Assembly: GCF_003149515.1 (NCBI RefSeq) | Contig: NZ_CP029145.1 | Coordinates: forward strand, 4,836,001 to 4,900,000 | Direction of reading: 5' to 3' | DNA: 64,000 nucleotides | From: Hymenobacter nivis | Lineage (GTDB): Bacteria > Bacteroidota > Bacteroidia > Cytophagales > Hymenobacteraceae | Shown here: piece after piece, positions 16,455 through 25,751 of the stretch | How positions within the stretch are numbered: position 1 is the stretch's first letter | Layout of the letters: every line of letters begins with the position of its first letter | Notes under the pieces: generated by a model | Seen by the model: only the letters and a program-made list of their open reading frames with translations | Databases searched by the model: none | Told to the model about the DNA's origin: nothing | Program-made: the position numbers and the translations under genes

Positions 16455-19172
16455 ATGGCAAAAATTTCCAACTATTCTCATTGGGCTGCCGCTATAGGAT
16501 TATTTCTGGTAGCTGGTGTTGCTAAGGCTCAGTTTGTTTTGGGGTCATATTACCGGATCACGTCCCAGATAAGTGGCAAATCGTTGGACGTAAGTGGCGT
16601 TTCAATGCAGAACGGAGCTGTACTACATCAATGGGATTATGTGGGGGGAGCCAATCAGCAATGGCAACTGGTAGACGCCGGTGGCGGCTACTACAAGCTG
16701 ATGGCCAGGCATAGCGGCCAGTGCCTGGACGTTGGCGGGGCTTCACAGCAGAACGGTGCGCCCTTGTTGCAGTGGCCCGACAACGGCCAAGACAACCAGC
16801 GGTGGCACATCGACGCCCTAGCTAACGGGGGATATACGCTCACGGCTAAGCATAGCGGCCTAATGATGCAAGTGGCGGGTGGCGGCCAGACCAACGGGGT
16901 GGCGGTGCAGCAAGGTACGGCCCAGGCGTGCGCCACAGCGGCCGCTGTTCAGGCCACAGGCGCAACGGGCTCGGTCCTCAACATTGCCCCAGTGGCAATG
17001 CCTGGCTCCGTCGCCGCGTTGACCACGGGCCGGTTGATTGCTTATCCCAACCCCGCCAACGATTTTGTAACGGTGCTGCTGCCCAGTGGGGACCGGCCCA
17101 CCGACCCGTTGGCCATGTACGATGCCCTGGGCCGCTTAGTGCCCCACGCTGCCCTCGAAACAGACGGCCGTTTGGCCGTGGGCCAATTGCCGGGCGGTAC
17201 GTATTCGCTGGCTGTAGGCCAGGGGGCACAGCAATTGCGCCAGCGCTTGCTGGTGGCGCACGAAGGAACCGCTGCTACCGGGCAAACAGCGCAACCAGTT
17301 GTGGCCCAATCCGCTCTGGTCGCTAAGGGAGCTGTTACGTACAGTCTGGCCGCGGCAACTTTAGCGGTGGGCAGTGCGTGCGCGCAGGGCTGGCAAATCG
17401 AGGAAGTAGGAGCGGCATTCAATGCCCCAGTTGTGCCCCCGGTTGCCAATGCGCCAATCAGTACTGGCACAGACTTGGCGACTTACCAGCAACTGGCCCG
17501 AAACTATTCGTCGGCTACCGGGATGAATTACCGCTACGGCTCGGCCAGCACGGTGAGCGACGGTAGCTTACCGACCCAATACAAGCCCAGCGACACATTC
17601 TACGACAACCAAGGCAACGGCAAGGGCTGGTACTTTCAGCTTGGCAACGTGGATTACTCCAAAAACGATTACAGCAGCAATATCGCTCAGGTTCTGCACG
17701 TGGCCGACAACAGCGCTGATGCGGGCGTGGATGCCATTCAGCAGATCCTGATGGGCGCTGGCATGTTTAGCGAGAAGCCCCAGCTGCCGTGGGTGTACTA
17801 CGGCGGGGGCCACCCCGACCCTGAGGTGGGCCGCTACGCCACGGCCAATGGGGGGCCCCTGCGCCAGCCCACTGCCGTGGGCCACTCCTACGGGTTTGAA
17901 GCTTGGGCCTCCAACGACTTGGTGGCGTTCCAATCGGGTCTCATCGCGGCCTTCGGCACCAACACCAGCTCCGGCAACGTGTCGGTGAAGCTGCCAGCCA
18001 ACAAAGTGCCCACGGCATTGGCCGTGACGAGCAACAACGAGTTTGCACTGGTAACGGTGTGGGACACCGATGCCCAAAAGGGCCAGGTAGCCGTACTGGC
18101 CCTGGGCACGGGCAACAGCTTCTGGACCGACTGGGCGGCCGTGTACCCGGGCTTGCGCAACCGCGGGCTGTTCACGTTCATCAAGCTGATGGGCTACGTA
18201 GACCTGCCCGCTGGCGTGACGCAGCCCACCGAAATCTCTGCTTCGACGGACTTCGCGGCTTCCTTGGACGCGTACCAGGGCTGGATGCGCTCGCCCGACG
18301 GCAACGACGGCCGTTACACGGAGGAGAAGCTCACGCTCACCAACGAAACCAATCGCCAGAGTTTCGTGAGTGGTACTAACCAAGGTCGCTATTCCAAAGC
18401 CGGGTTCGCCGTTGTTATCAGCAAGGCCGAAAAGAAAGCCGTATTCCTGGACCTGAAGCCTTTATTTGACCAGGTGCGGACGATGTACTTCACCACGGCC
18501 AGCAACTTCAACCAAACCCGCAACGTGGGCCAGCGGGACAACCAGTGGCCCTTCCCCTTCTCCGTGACGCCGTCGGCGGCCCCCGTAGTGGTGAAAACCG
18601 TGGATCTGGACCAGACCCCCACGGCGGTGCGCACCAGCGTGGCCCCGGGCGTAAATCAAGCCTACGTGGCCACCCAAGACGGCACCCTGCATCTGTTTAG
18701 CGTTGGCGGCTACGGCACGGCCAGCGGCGGCACGCCCTCGGCCATTGCCGAGGTGGGCAGCGTAGCCGTTGGGGCCAACCCCACCAGCATCGCCTACTGC
18801 AAAAACAAGTTCTACGCGACGCCTACTCTGGGCACCCAGCTCATCGTGGCGGTGCGGGGCGAGCGCGCCATTAAGTGGGTGAAGCTGACCGGCAACTCGG
18901 CCAGCGTGTTCAAAACCCTGCGCGACACGCGGTTGAAAGATCCGGTGTGGGTGGAAGACAACGACAACCACGGCACGCAGTCATCCATTATAACGGTGGC
19001 CGACTATGGCGGCAAGCAAGTATCCAACTACCGCTACGGGCCCATTATTTACTACACCAACGGCAACACTACGTTTGGGATGGGGGCCGATGGCCAAGCC
19101 GAGTTTGAGTTCGGCGGCAATTACATGGTGGCCGGCTACCCGTTCCAGCTGGCCGGTACCAACGTGCCGTAG
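16455..19172 (+). CDS. Secreted ricin-type lectin protein with an internal T9SS-sorting-like module
   Basis: 905 aa with a signal peptide (1-26, ending AKAQ). Residues 30-160 form a ricin-type beta-trefoil with three repeats of the form LDVxGxSxQNGAxLxQW. Residues about 194-270 look like a type A T9SS C-terminal sorting domain (starting YPNPANDFV, then MYDALGRLV and LPGGTYSLAV), although 630 residues follow. The C-terminal 550 residues contain repeated propeller-like blades (VPTALAVTSNNEFALVTVWD, GVNQAYVATQDGTLHLFSVG, NPTSIAYCKNKFYA) with no family I recognise. It probably binds surface or extracellular glycans. Its AT-rich upstream region and lectin head suggest a relationship with the lectin-OmpA gene next to it. 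It ends before a strong bidirectional terminator. Confidence 0.8.
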   Translation: MAKISNYSHWAAAIGLFLVAGVAKAQFVLGSYYRITSQISGKSLDVSGVSMQNGAVLHQWDYVGGANQQWQLVDAGGGYYKLMARHSGQCLDVGGASQQNGAPLLQWPDNGQDNQRWHIDALANGGYTLTAKHSGLMMQVAGGGQTNGVAVQQGTAQACATAAAVQATGATGSVLNIAPVAMPGSVAALTTGRLIAYPNPANDFVTVLLPSGDRPTDPLAMYDALGRLVPHAALETDGRLAVGQLPGGTYSLAVGQGAQQLRQRLLVAHEGTAATGQTAQPVVAQSALVAKGAVTYSLAAATLAVGSACAQGWQIEEVGAAFNAPVVPPVANAPISTGTDLATYQQLARNYSSATGMNYRYGSASTVSDGSLPTQYKPSDTFYDNQGNGKGWYFQLGNVDYSKNDYSSNIAQVLHVADNSADAGVDAIQQILMGAGMFSEKPQLPWVYYGGGHPDPEVGRYATANGGPLRQPTAVGHSYGFEAWASNDLVAFQSGLIAAFGTNTSSGNVSVKLPANKVPTALAVTSNNEFALVTVWDTDAQKGQVAVLALGTGNSFWTDWAAVYPGLRNRGLFTFIKLMGYVDLPAGVTQPTEISASTDFAASLDAYQGWMRSPDGNDGRYTEEKLTLTNETNRQSFVSGTNQGRYSKAGFAVVISKAEKKAVFLDLKPLFDQVRTMYFTTASNFNQTRNVGQRDNQWPFPFSVTPSAAPVVVKTVDLDQTPTAVRTSVAPGVNQAYVATQDGTLHLFSVGGYGTASGGTPSAIAEVGSVAVGANPTSIAYCKNKFYATPTLGTQLIVAVRGERAIKWVKLTGNSASVFKTLRDTRLKDPVWVEDNDNHGTQSSIITVADYGGKQVSNYRYGPIIYYTNGNTTFGMGADGQAEFEFGGNYMVAGYPFQLAGTNVP

Positions 19173-19200
19173 GTGACTGACGGATAGTACACTGCTCCAT

Positions 19201-19246
19201 AAAAGAACGGCCCGGCTTCGCAGATGCGAAGCCGGGCCGTTCTTTT
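19201..19246. terminator. Bidirectional rho-independent terminator
   Basis: A perfect 21-bp stem (19201-19221 with 19226-19246) and a 4-nt loop, with A-run and T-run ends. It lies between two convergent genes and can serve both strands. Confidence 0.9.
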
Positions 19247-19271
19247 TGCCGGTGCCTAGGGCCCCGGGGCC

Positions 19272-21338
19272 CTACTTGCCCGTCACTTTGAACTCGGTGC
19301 GGCGGTTGAGCTGGCGGCCGGCCTTGGTGGCGTTGAGGGCCACGGGGCGGGTGTCGCCGTAGCCAGCGGCGGCCAGGCGGGCGGCGGCCACACCGTGCTG
19401 GGTGAGGTAAGCCACCACGGCCTGGGCGCGGCGCTGGCTCAGGTCCTGGTTGGCGGCGGGTTTGCCCACGTTGTCGGTGTGGCCGGCCATTTCGAGCCGC
19501 AGGGTGGGCTGCTCAGCGAGCAGCTTCTGGAGGCGTTCCAGCTCGGCGGTGCTTTCGGGGCGCAGGATGGCCTTGCCAGTGTCGAAGAAGATGTTGTTCA
19601 GCACGATGACCACGCCCACCTCCAGCTTTTTCAGCGGCATGTCTTTGATGACTTCGGCGTAGGCGGCTTCGGTGGGTAGGTCGAAGTTTTCGGAGTGGAA
19701 CAGGTAGCCGTCTTGCCGCACCACGATGCCGTAGTTGGTGCCCGAGGGCAGGCTCACGAGGTATTTGCCCGAGGTAGCGTTGCTATGGAAAGTGGCAATC
19801 ACCTGGTTCAAATTATTGTCCACCAAGTCGATGACGGCTTCCAAAGGCTGGTGCGTGGCGTCATCCGTCACGGTGCCCTTGAGGATAGTGACGCGGGCCG
19901 TGGCCACCGCTACCGGCGGCGAGAGCAGGGTGCGGGCCACCGGGGCGAGGCGCGAGGCCAGCAGCTGGCTTTCCTCGCTGAGCACGGGGGCCTTCTCGGG
20001 GCCCAAAAACGTGACGCGGTAGATGTCCTTGCCGCCCTGCCCGCCCGGCCGGTCCGACGAATAATACCCATGCCGGCCCGAGGCCGAGGTCACGAAAAAT
20101 ACGTCGTCGTCGGGCGTATTGATGGGCCAGCCCAGGTTCTCGGGAGCACTCCACTGGCCGTCGGTCAGCGTCGATTTGAAGATGTCGTAGCCGCCCATCG
20201 AGTTGTGGCCCTCCGAGGAGAAGTACATCGTCCGGCCGTCGGGCATCATGAATACGCCCTCCTCGCCGTAGGGCGTGTTGATGGCGGCGCCCAGGTTTTC
20301 GGCGGGCCCCTTACCCTCCAACTCAATCTTGTAGATGTCGCGTCCGCCGCGCCCGCCCTCGGGCTTGTCGCTCACGAAGTATAGGTAGCGCCCGTCGGGC
20401 GAGTACGAGGCCGACGACTCGTGGTAGCGCGTGTTCACGCGGTTGCCCAGGTGCAGGGGCTTGCCCCAGGCCGCGCCCTTGAGGTTCGACTCGTTGAGGT
20501 CGCCGCCGTTTTCATCGGCGTATACCAGCAGGCGCTGGCCGTCGGGAGCCAGGGCCACGGTGGCGTCGTGGCCGTCAGTGTTCACCGGGGCCCCCAGGCT
20601 GGCAGCCGGGCGCCAGTGCTTGCCCTGCCAGGCGGTCTGGTAAATGTCCTCGTAGTAGCTGTCGCCGTCGGGGTCCTTTCTGGCGTTGGGGCCCCCGGGG
20701 CGGCGCGAGGTGAAGAGCAGCGTCGATTCGTCGGCTGATACTACGGGGCCATAGTCGGAAAAAGACGAGTTGATCTCCGGCCCAGCGTTGTCGACGAACA
20801 CGCGCACGGGGTGCTGTTGCAACTCCTGGCCGTTGCGGCACTCGCGCAGGCGGCGTACCAGGTCGTCGGCCGTCACGGTCAGGGCCCCGTCGGCGGCGCG
20901 CTTGCCGCCGCCCATCGGCGTGGCGCGCTGGTATTCCTTAATAGCCTCGGCCCACTTGGCGTTCAGGTGCAGGGCGCGGGCCAGCAGGTAGTGGGTGCGC
21001 GAATCGTCGGCCGGGGCCAGGGCCTGGGCACGCTGCAAGTAGGAGAGGGCCAGGGTCTTGGTACCCGAATGCAGGTAGCAGTCACCAATTCTCGCGTTGA
21101 GCGCCGCGTTGTCGGGGTTGAGCCGCTGGGCTTGCAGGAAGTGGGGCAGGGCTGCGCCGTAGTTGGCCGGGTCGGTGGCATAGGCATCGTCGCCGGTCCG
21201 CAACTCACGCAGCGCATCTTTCAGTGCGTCCTTGTCGCCCCCAAATTTCCCCTTGGTGAACTCCACGCTCTGGGCGTGGGCGGCGGTGGCGGTCAAGCCG
21301 CTCAGCAGCAGCGCCGCCTGGGTAATAGCACGTATCAT
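19272..21338 (-). CDS. TPR / PD40 / OmpA-domain envelope protein
   Basis: 688 aa with a signal peptide (about 1-22, ending AHAQ). Order: TPR helices (about 35-150; ALPHFLQAQRLNPDNAALNA, ALSYLQRAQALAP), PD40 propeller (about 190-440; SYSPDGRYLYFVSD, MPDGRTMYFSSEGHN, DIYRVTF), carboxypeptidase-regulatory-like domain (about 485-565) and OmpA C-terminal domain (about 580-688; EMAGHTDNVG, NRRTEFKV). This is the standard Bacteroidota PorE/TPR-PD40-OmpA layout. Some members of the layout are linked to T9SS or gliding machinery, but no such gene is adjacent, so the exact role is open. Periplasmic, bound to peptidoglycan. Confidence 0.9.
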   Translation of the reverse strand: MIRAITQAALLLSGLTATAAHAQSVEFTKGKFGGDKDALKDALRELRTGDDAYATDPANYGAALPHFLQAQRLNPDNAALNARIGDCYLHSGTKTLALSYLQRAQALAPADDSRTHYLLARALHLNAKWAEAIKEYQRATPMGGGKRAADGALTVTADDLVRRLRECRNGQELQQHPVRVFVDNAGPEINSSFSDYGPVVSADESTLLFTSRRPGGPNARKDPDGDSYYEDIYQTAWQGKHWRPAASLGAPVNTDGHDATVALAPDGQRLLVYADENGGDLNESNLKGAAWGKPLHLGNRVNTRYHESSASYSPDGRYLYFVSDKPEGGRGGRDIYKIELEGKGPAENLGAAINTPYGEEGVFMMPDGRTMYFSSEGHNSMGGYDIFKSTLTDGQWSAPENLGWPINTPDDDVFFVTSASGRHGYYSSDRPGGQGGKDIYRVTFLGPEKAPVLSEESQLLASRLAPVARTLLSPPVAVATARVTILKGTVTDDATHQPLEAVIDLVDNNLNQVIATFHSNATSGKYLVSLPSGTNYGIVVRQDGYLFHSENFDLPTEAAYAEVIKDMPLKKLEVGVVIVLNNIFFDTGKAILRPESTAELERLQKLLAEQPTLRLEMAGHTDNVGKPAANQDLSQRRAQAVVAYLTQHGVAAARLAAAGYGDTRPVALNATKAGRQLNRRTEFKVTGK

Positions 21339-21383
21339 ATAATAGAGCTGCTATTATTTGAAAATGAAAAGTTTATAATTTAG

Positions 21384-21476
21384 AACGTCATGCTGAGCGC
21401 AGTCAAAGCATCTCTACCGCAGCAGTAATTGGTTACTCAGCGGTAGAGATGCTTCGATTGCGCTCAGCATGACGTT
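21384..21476. repeat. 37-bp-arm palindromic element
   Basis: Arms 21384-21420 and 21440-21476 are reverse complements with two mismatches around a 19-nt loop; a T-run follows on the plus strand. It lies between two minus-strand genes. Its loop and arm sequence resembles the outer element at 13306-13552, so the two look like members of one dispersed family. Confidence 0.85.
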
Positions 21477-21547
21477 TTTTTGTAAATATTTGATTTTGAA
21501 CTGATAATAAGCCTGCTGGATAGCCTCTTTACAGCGGAAATCAACGG

Positions 21548-22648
21548 CTACTTGTCGGTCGGTACTTCGGCGGCGTCGCCTGGGCAGCCGGCGGCCGCAG
21601 CGTAGTCGTTGCCCACGGCCAGGCCCAGGGCGGCGGCTTGGTGCCAGTCCTGGCAGGCTTCGTCGGCTTGGCGCAGCATTTCGCGGGCGTGGCCGCGGTT
21701 GAGGTAAGCCTCGGCGTACTGGGGGCGGAGGCGCAGGGCCTCGGTAGCGTCGGCGTTGGCCTTGGCGTAGTGCTCCAGCTTCAGTTCGGCGGCGGCACGG
21801 TTGTTCCAGGCGTAGGCGTACTTGGCGTCGAGGGCGATGGCGTGGTCGTAGTCGGCCAGGGCCCCGGCGTAGTCCTTGTTCTCAAATCGGGCGTTGCCGC
21901 GGTTGGTGAAGGCCAGCGGGTTATCGGTTTTCTGGGCTAGGTAAGCGTCGTAGTCGGCCAGGGCCCCGGGCAGCTGGCCGGCGCGGCGCTCGGCAGCGGC
22001 GCGGTTCAGCAGGGCCGGCAGCAGGGTGGGCTGCAAGGCCAGGGCCTTGGTATAATCCTGCACGGCGGCGGGCCAGTTGGCCATCTCCAGGTTGGCGCTG
22101 GCGCGGTCGTGGTAAGCGTAGGCGTAGGTGGGGTCCGCCTTCACAGCCCCGTCAAAATCATCGCGGGCGGCCTGGTACTCGCCCTTCTCGAAGCGCAGCA
22201 CGCCGCGGTTGTACCAGGCCGGGGCGTAGGCGGCGTTGGCTTGCAGCGCGGCGCCGTAGTCGGCCTCGGCCGCGGGGCCCTCGCCGGCCGCCTCGTGGGC
22301 CTGGGCCCGGCCGAAGTAGTGGGCGTAGGCCCCCGGCTCCAGCTTTAGGGCTTGGTCGTAGTCGGCCACGGCGGCGGGGTAATTCTTGAGGGCCAGGCGG
22401 GTAGCGGCGCGGTTGGCGTAGGCGGGCGCGAAGTTGGGCTTGGCCGTCAGGGCCTGGTTGAAGCTAGCCAGCGCCGCCGAATAGTTCTGGGCCGAGTAGT
22501 TGGCCAGGCCGGCATTGTAGGCTCTTTCGGCCAGTTGCCGGCCGGGCAGGGTGCTGGCGCGCACGCTGTCGACCTGGGCCCGGGCCGGCGCAGCGGCCAG
22601 CAGCGCCGCGCCGAGGCCCCAAGCGAGGAGGGTAGAAGTTCGTGGCAT
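21548..22648 (-). CDS. Exported tetratricopeptide repeat protein
   Basis: 366 aa with a signal peptide (about 1-25, ending ARAQ). From about residue 38 nearly the whole protein is made of some nine 34-residue TPR units with regular A/YNRGxARF-type starts (YANRAATRLALKNYPAAVAD, YAWNNRAAAELKLEHYAKAN). It is a periplasmic or outer-membrane-facing protein-interaction scaffold. It is read in the same direction as the TPR/PD40/OmpA gene but is separated from it by 209 bases with a strong palindrome, so a separate transcript is likely. Function beyond scaffold is unknown. Confidence 0.88.
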   Translation of the reverse strand: MPRTSTLLAWGLGAALLAAAPARAQVDSVRASTLPGRQLAERAYNAGLANYSAQNYSAALASFNQALTAKPNFAPAYANRAATRLALKNYPAAVADYDQALKLEPGAYAHYFGRAQAHEAAGEGPAAEADYGAALQANAAYAPAWYNRGVLRFEKGEYQAARDDFDGAVKADPTYAYAYHDRASANLEMANWPAAVQDYTKALALQPTLLPALLNRAAAERRAGQLPGALADYDAYLAQKTDNPLAFTNRGNARFENKDYAGALADYDHAIALDAKYAYAWNNRAAAELKLEHYAKANADATEALRLRPQYAEAYLNRGHAREMLRQADEACQDWHQAAALGLAVGNDYAAAAGCPGDAAEVPTDK

Positions 22649-22826
22649 AAAAAGCAGGGGCTAAGTGGAAACGGACTGCTAACGTTGCTACGAAGGTAAG
22701 AGAGTTTTGCTAATTGCACATTTTAAACATTATTTGACTTATTGCAAGATTTTTAATGGTATTTAACGGATGCTGGTCTGTCAAGGGGGTAGGTGTTAGT
22801 AGTTCGTCTTTAGTGAAGCAATTGGG

Positions 22827-22986
22827 TCGTTCTGGTGTTCGCCTCACCCCCTGGCCCCCTCTCCGAAAAGGAGAGGGGGGATTAATTTTAGTGCTAAAAA
22901 TTTAGTTTCCACAAGATTAAATCTATAAACTTGCCCCCGCTCCTTTTCGGAGAGAGGGCCAGGGGGTGAGGCGAACACCAGAACGA
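22827..22986. repeat. 53-bp-arm palindromic element with AT-rich centre
   Basis: Arms 22827-22879 and 22934-22986 are reverse complements at 51 of 53 positions. The 54-base centre is AT-rich, unlike the GC-rich arms. It lies upstream of the TPR gene and next to a decayed gene cluster. It fills most of the 353-base gap 22649-23001, in which no gene was seen. Confidence 0.85.
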
Positions 22987-23001
22987 TCTAACTGCATAAC
23001 G

Positions 23002-24122
23002 TCAGGTCTTGAGTGAAGCCCTTGGCTGGCAATGGGTAATTGTTGCCAACTTGCCACTGGGGGCCCTTGGGGCCCCGCTACCGCCGGCCCGCCGCCAAAT
23101 GAAGCCGTCGAGTACGTAGTGAGTACTTTGGGGCAGGGCCAGCAGCGGTACCAGCCAGGCCCGCTACGCCGCGCGCGACACGTCGGGCAGCGCCTGGAAC
23201 CAGCTAAATACCGCCGCGTGCTCGCCCCACACCAAGCCGTCCCACAGCTCTTCTTCGAGGTAGGCAAACAGGCCAATCAGCCCTAGAAATGCCAGCCAGC
23301 CGTACTTGCCGGCCCAGGGGCCCCGGCGCGGCACCGGGGCCCCTGTGGCCGCTGCCGGCCGCCCCTGCCACACCAGCGCCAGGTACGGCACCCCGTGCAA
23401 TACCACGTTCAGCAGCGTAAACGCCAGGTCGCCGTTGCACCACACAATGCCTACATACCACAAGACGGCGGTGCCCGCCAGCAGCAAGTTGCGCGGTACA
23501 TTAAAGGTATGGGTGCGGCGCTAGCGCCACAGCCCGCGCCCAGCATAGGCCAGTAATAGGGCTCCGTACAGGGCCGTGGCCAGGTGCCGCCCCAGGGGCC
23601 AGTCGCGCTCCAAAAAGTCGTCGTCCACAAACCAGTTGAAGTTGCGCGGCGGCGACAAGTGCCAGTACATCAGCGGGTATAGTGTGGCCGCGTAGATGCT
23701 AGCCGTGGCCAGCCACGCGCCTGTTGCGGGGCCCTCGCGCCGGGCGTACAGCCGCAAAAAACCCGTACTGCTGCCGGACCGCCAGGTAGGCCAGCGCCCG
23801 CCAAAACCACAGCCCGCCCGCGCTGTGCATCGCCACGCCCGCCGCGTAGCAGGCCAGCGGCGCCACCCACAGCAGCGTGCGCCGTTCGCGCCGCCGCACG
23901 GGGTCGAAGTAAGTCTGAAACAGCGTGCCGTAGACGTGCGTGCGCCACGTCGATGAACAGTACCAGGCTCACTCAGGCCAGCAACGGCGACTCGCCGGTG
24001 GCGCGGTGGCGGGCGGGTAACACCAGCACCACCAGCAGCGCCACAAACGGCGGCGCCAGAACCAGGGCCCCATCGTAGCGGGCCGAGCGAATCCAGGGCT
24101 CGGAAGGAGCAAGGGTGTTCAC
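23002..24122 (-). pseudogene. Broken integral membrane protein gene
   Basis: A conceptual minus-strand reading from a GTG at 24122 gives one hydrophobic protein in consecutive pieces: ARYDGALVLAPPFVALLVV, a TGA at about 23974, FIDVAHVYGTLFQTYFDPVRR after a local frame change, LWFWRALAYLAVRQQYGFF, a frameshift near 23757, then WHLSPPRNFNWFVDDDF, a TAG at 23521, LLNVVLHGVPYLALVWQ, a TAG near 23166, and STHYVLDGFIWR to a stop at 23002. At least four lesions make it a pseudogene. The intact form would be a polytopic protein of roughly 350 residues with conserved His-rich helices; I recognise the pattern only as a conserved hypothetical family. It is the last member of a decayed cluster. Confidence 0.7.
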
Positions 24123-24167
24123 GAGAAGAAATTGCGCAAAAATGGCCAGCTGAAGTCCACGCTACAT

Positions 24168-25325
24168 TCAGGTGGTCCCCACTATCTCTTGCGCGGCCCG
24201 GATGCCCTGGTAAAAGGCTTCCTCAAAAATAGAAATACCGCTAAAATCGGTGTGGGCGAAGAAGATGCGGCTCCGTACCGGCTGCTGGGCGGCGGACTGG
24301 TCGGGGCCTCATAGCAGGCCGGGCGTGGGGGCTACTATACCGTGGCCCCATACCCAGAGGTCGGCCCGCTGGAGGTAGGGCGTGACGCCAGGGTGGTAGG
24401 TTTCGAGCTCGGCCACCACGCGTGGTAGCCACTGCGCGTAAGGGGTTTGGTAGGCGCGGCGGCGGGCCAGGTCGGGGGCCTCGTCGGTGAGGCGCCAGTA
24501 GAAGGTAATGACTTTGGGGCCCCGGTGTCCTGGGTCAGGTCCTGCTAGTTGGCGTTAATGTAGCCCAGCGTGGCGCTGCCGTAGCGCACGTTGTCCCAGC
24601 TTAGGGGGCGCCCGGGGTCTCGCGCAGGTCCGTAGGCCAGCGTGTTGGTTTGCAGTGGGGTAGAGGCCTGGCGGCGCAGGTGCTCGGCCAGGAAGTGGTT
24701 GCCTTCGGGCCAGGTTAGCACGTCGCCGCCGGTGGCGTTGTGGGCGCGGCCCTTGCGGCAGGCGAAGTAGTGCAGCTCGGCCCAGGCCGACACCTGTGCG
24801 GCGGAAGCCTCGTAGTCGTCGCGGTAGGTGTAATTGAGGTACCAGCGCAGCGGCGTGGCCGAGTAACCTTCCTGCATGAGGTAGTCAGCGAAGGAAATCC
24901 GGTCGAGCTGGCGGAATGCTCCGTCGGCCGACGACGCATCAAGCGTGATACGGAAAGCGTTGTGGCCCACCGCCGTTTTCAGGCGTTCCACCAGCCGGAA
25001 AAACCGCGCCGTTTGGGCCTGCTCGTTGGCCGAGAGGCCCACGGCCGGTACCAGCCCGTCCTGCCAGTGCCCGTTGATGCTGAGACGCTCATCGGGCGCA
25101 GCGCAGAGGTGGTAGTCGCTGTAAATGGGCATCTCACCGGGCGTGTAGTCGGTGAGGGTACCGGTTTCCTTCAGAAAATCGAGCAACTCGCGGTTGCGCA
25201 CGTCGGGCACGGGCAGGTAGTGGGCCCCCCAGGGGTAGGCCGAAACTGGGTTGTGGCCGGCCGCCGCGTTGCCGCCGGCGTTGCCGTCCAGCTCCACCAA
25301 CAGCGTGTCCGTCAGCCCCTGGCGG
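24168..25325 (-). pseudogene. FAD/NAD(P)-dependent amine-oxidase-like protein, N-terminus lost
   Basis: The reading VELDGNAGGNAAAGHNPVSA then YPWGAHYLPVPD, INGHWQDGLVPAVG, LRWYLNYTYRDDYEAS and VLTWPEGNHFLAEHL fits the flavin amine-oxidoreductase-like family found beside DUF4178 and polyamine genes in Bacteroidota. The N-terminal dinucleotide-binding GxGxxG is missing; instead the frame is fused to a DUF4178 fragment. After 24545 the match continues in another frame (VITFYWRLTDEAPDLARRR, then ADLWVWGHGIVAPTPGLL) with an in-frame TGA at 24309-24311 in place of a conserved Trp, and ends FFAHTDFSGISIFEEAFYQ. So it has an N-terminal deletion, a frameshift and a nonsense codon. Confidence 0.75.
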
Positions 25326-25738
25326 TGCACTGCACTTCGTAGCTGCGCCCGGCCGGCTGAATTATCGTCCAGTGCCCATTGAATTGCGCGAGCTGCACGT
25401 AGTCGCCGGTGGCGGGCTGGTACAGCTGGTACTCCGTCCACTCGTAGCGCGGGTGTTGGGCCTCGGCGCGGCGCACGTAGCCCACCACCCGGCAGGCGTG
25501 CCCGGCCAGCACGCCCGGCGTGCCCACGGGCAGCACCCCCAGGCCGGCGGGCACTTTTCGATACTTGCCAAATAGCTTCGGGGGCCTTGCCGCGGTACTG
25601 GAAGTAGCTGTGGCAGTGGGGGCAGGCGTAGTATTCGCTGCCCGCCACGTCGTAGTACGTGATGTTTTGCCGGCATGCCGGGCAGGTGAGCTGGGCCGAC
25701 GGCGCGGCGCTGGCCGGGGTGGGCGCGCTCATCGGCAT
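25326..25738 (-). pseudogene. Zinc-ribbon DUF4178 protein, frameshifted and C-truncated
   Basis: Starts with an Ala/Pro leader and a zinc ribbon (CPACRQ about 20, CPHCHSYFQYRG about 38), then loses frame near 25560. The body continues in another frame (LPVGTPGVLAGHACRVVGYV, then WTEYQLYQPATGDYVQLAQF and GHWTIIQPAG), as in DUF4178 beta-rich proteins. It then stops abruptly and runs into the oxidoreductase fragment, so a deletion removed its C-terminus together with the N-terminus of the neighbour and any genes between. Function of DUF4178 is unknown; it co-occurs with polyamine biosynthesis genes. Confidence 0.7.
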
Positions 25739-25751
25739 ACCTCGGTTTTGG

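Noticed and set aside
19201..19246. Palindrome as a member of the mobile repeat families
   Set aside because: Perfect short-loop stem with T-runs between convergent genes; a bidirectional terminator explains it fully.
24545..25738. A single intact 397-aa fusion protein
   Set aside because: The middle (about residues 60-115) is an out-of-frame Arg/Ala-rich reading, and conserved sequence continues in other frames on both sides, so it is two broken genes joined rather than a designed fusion.
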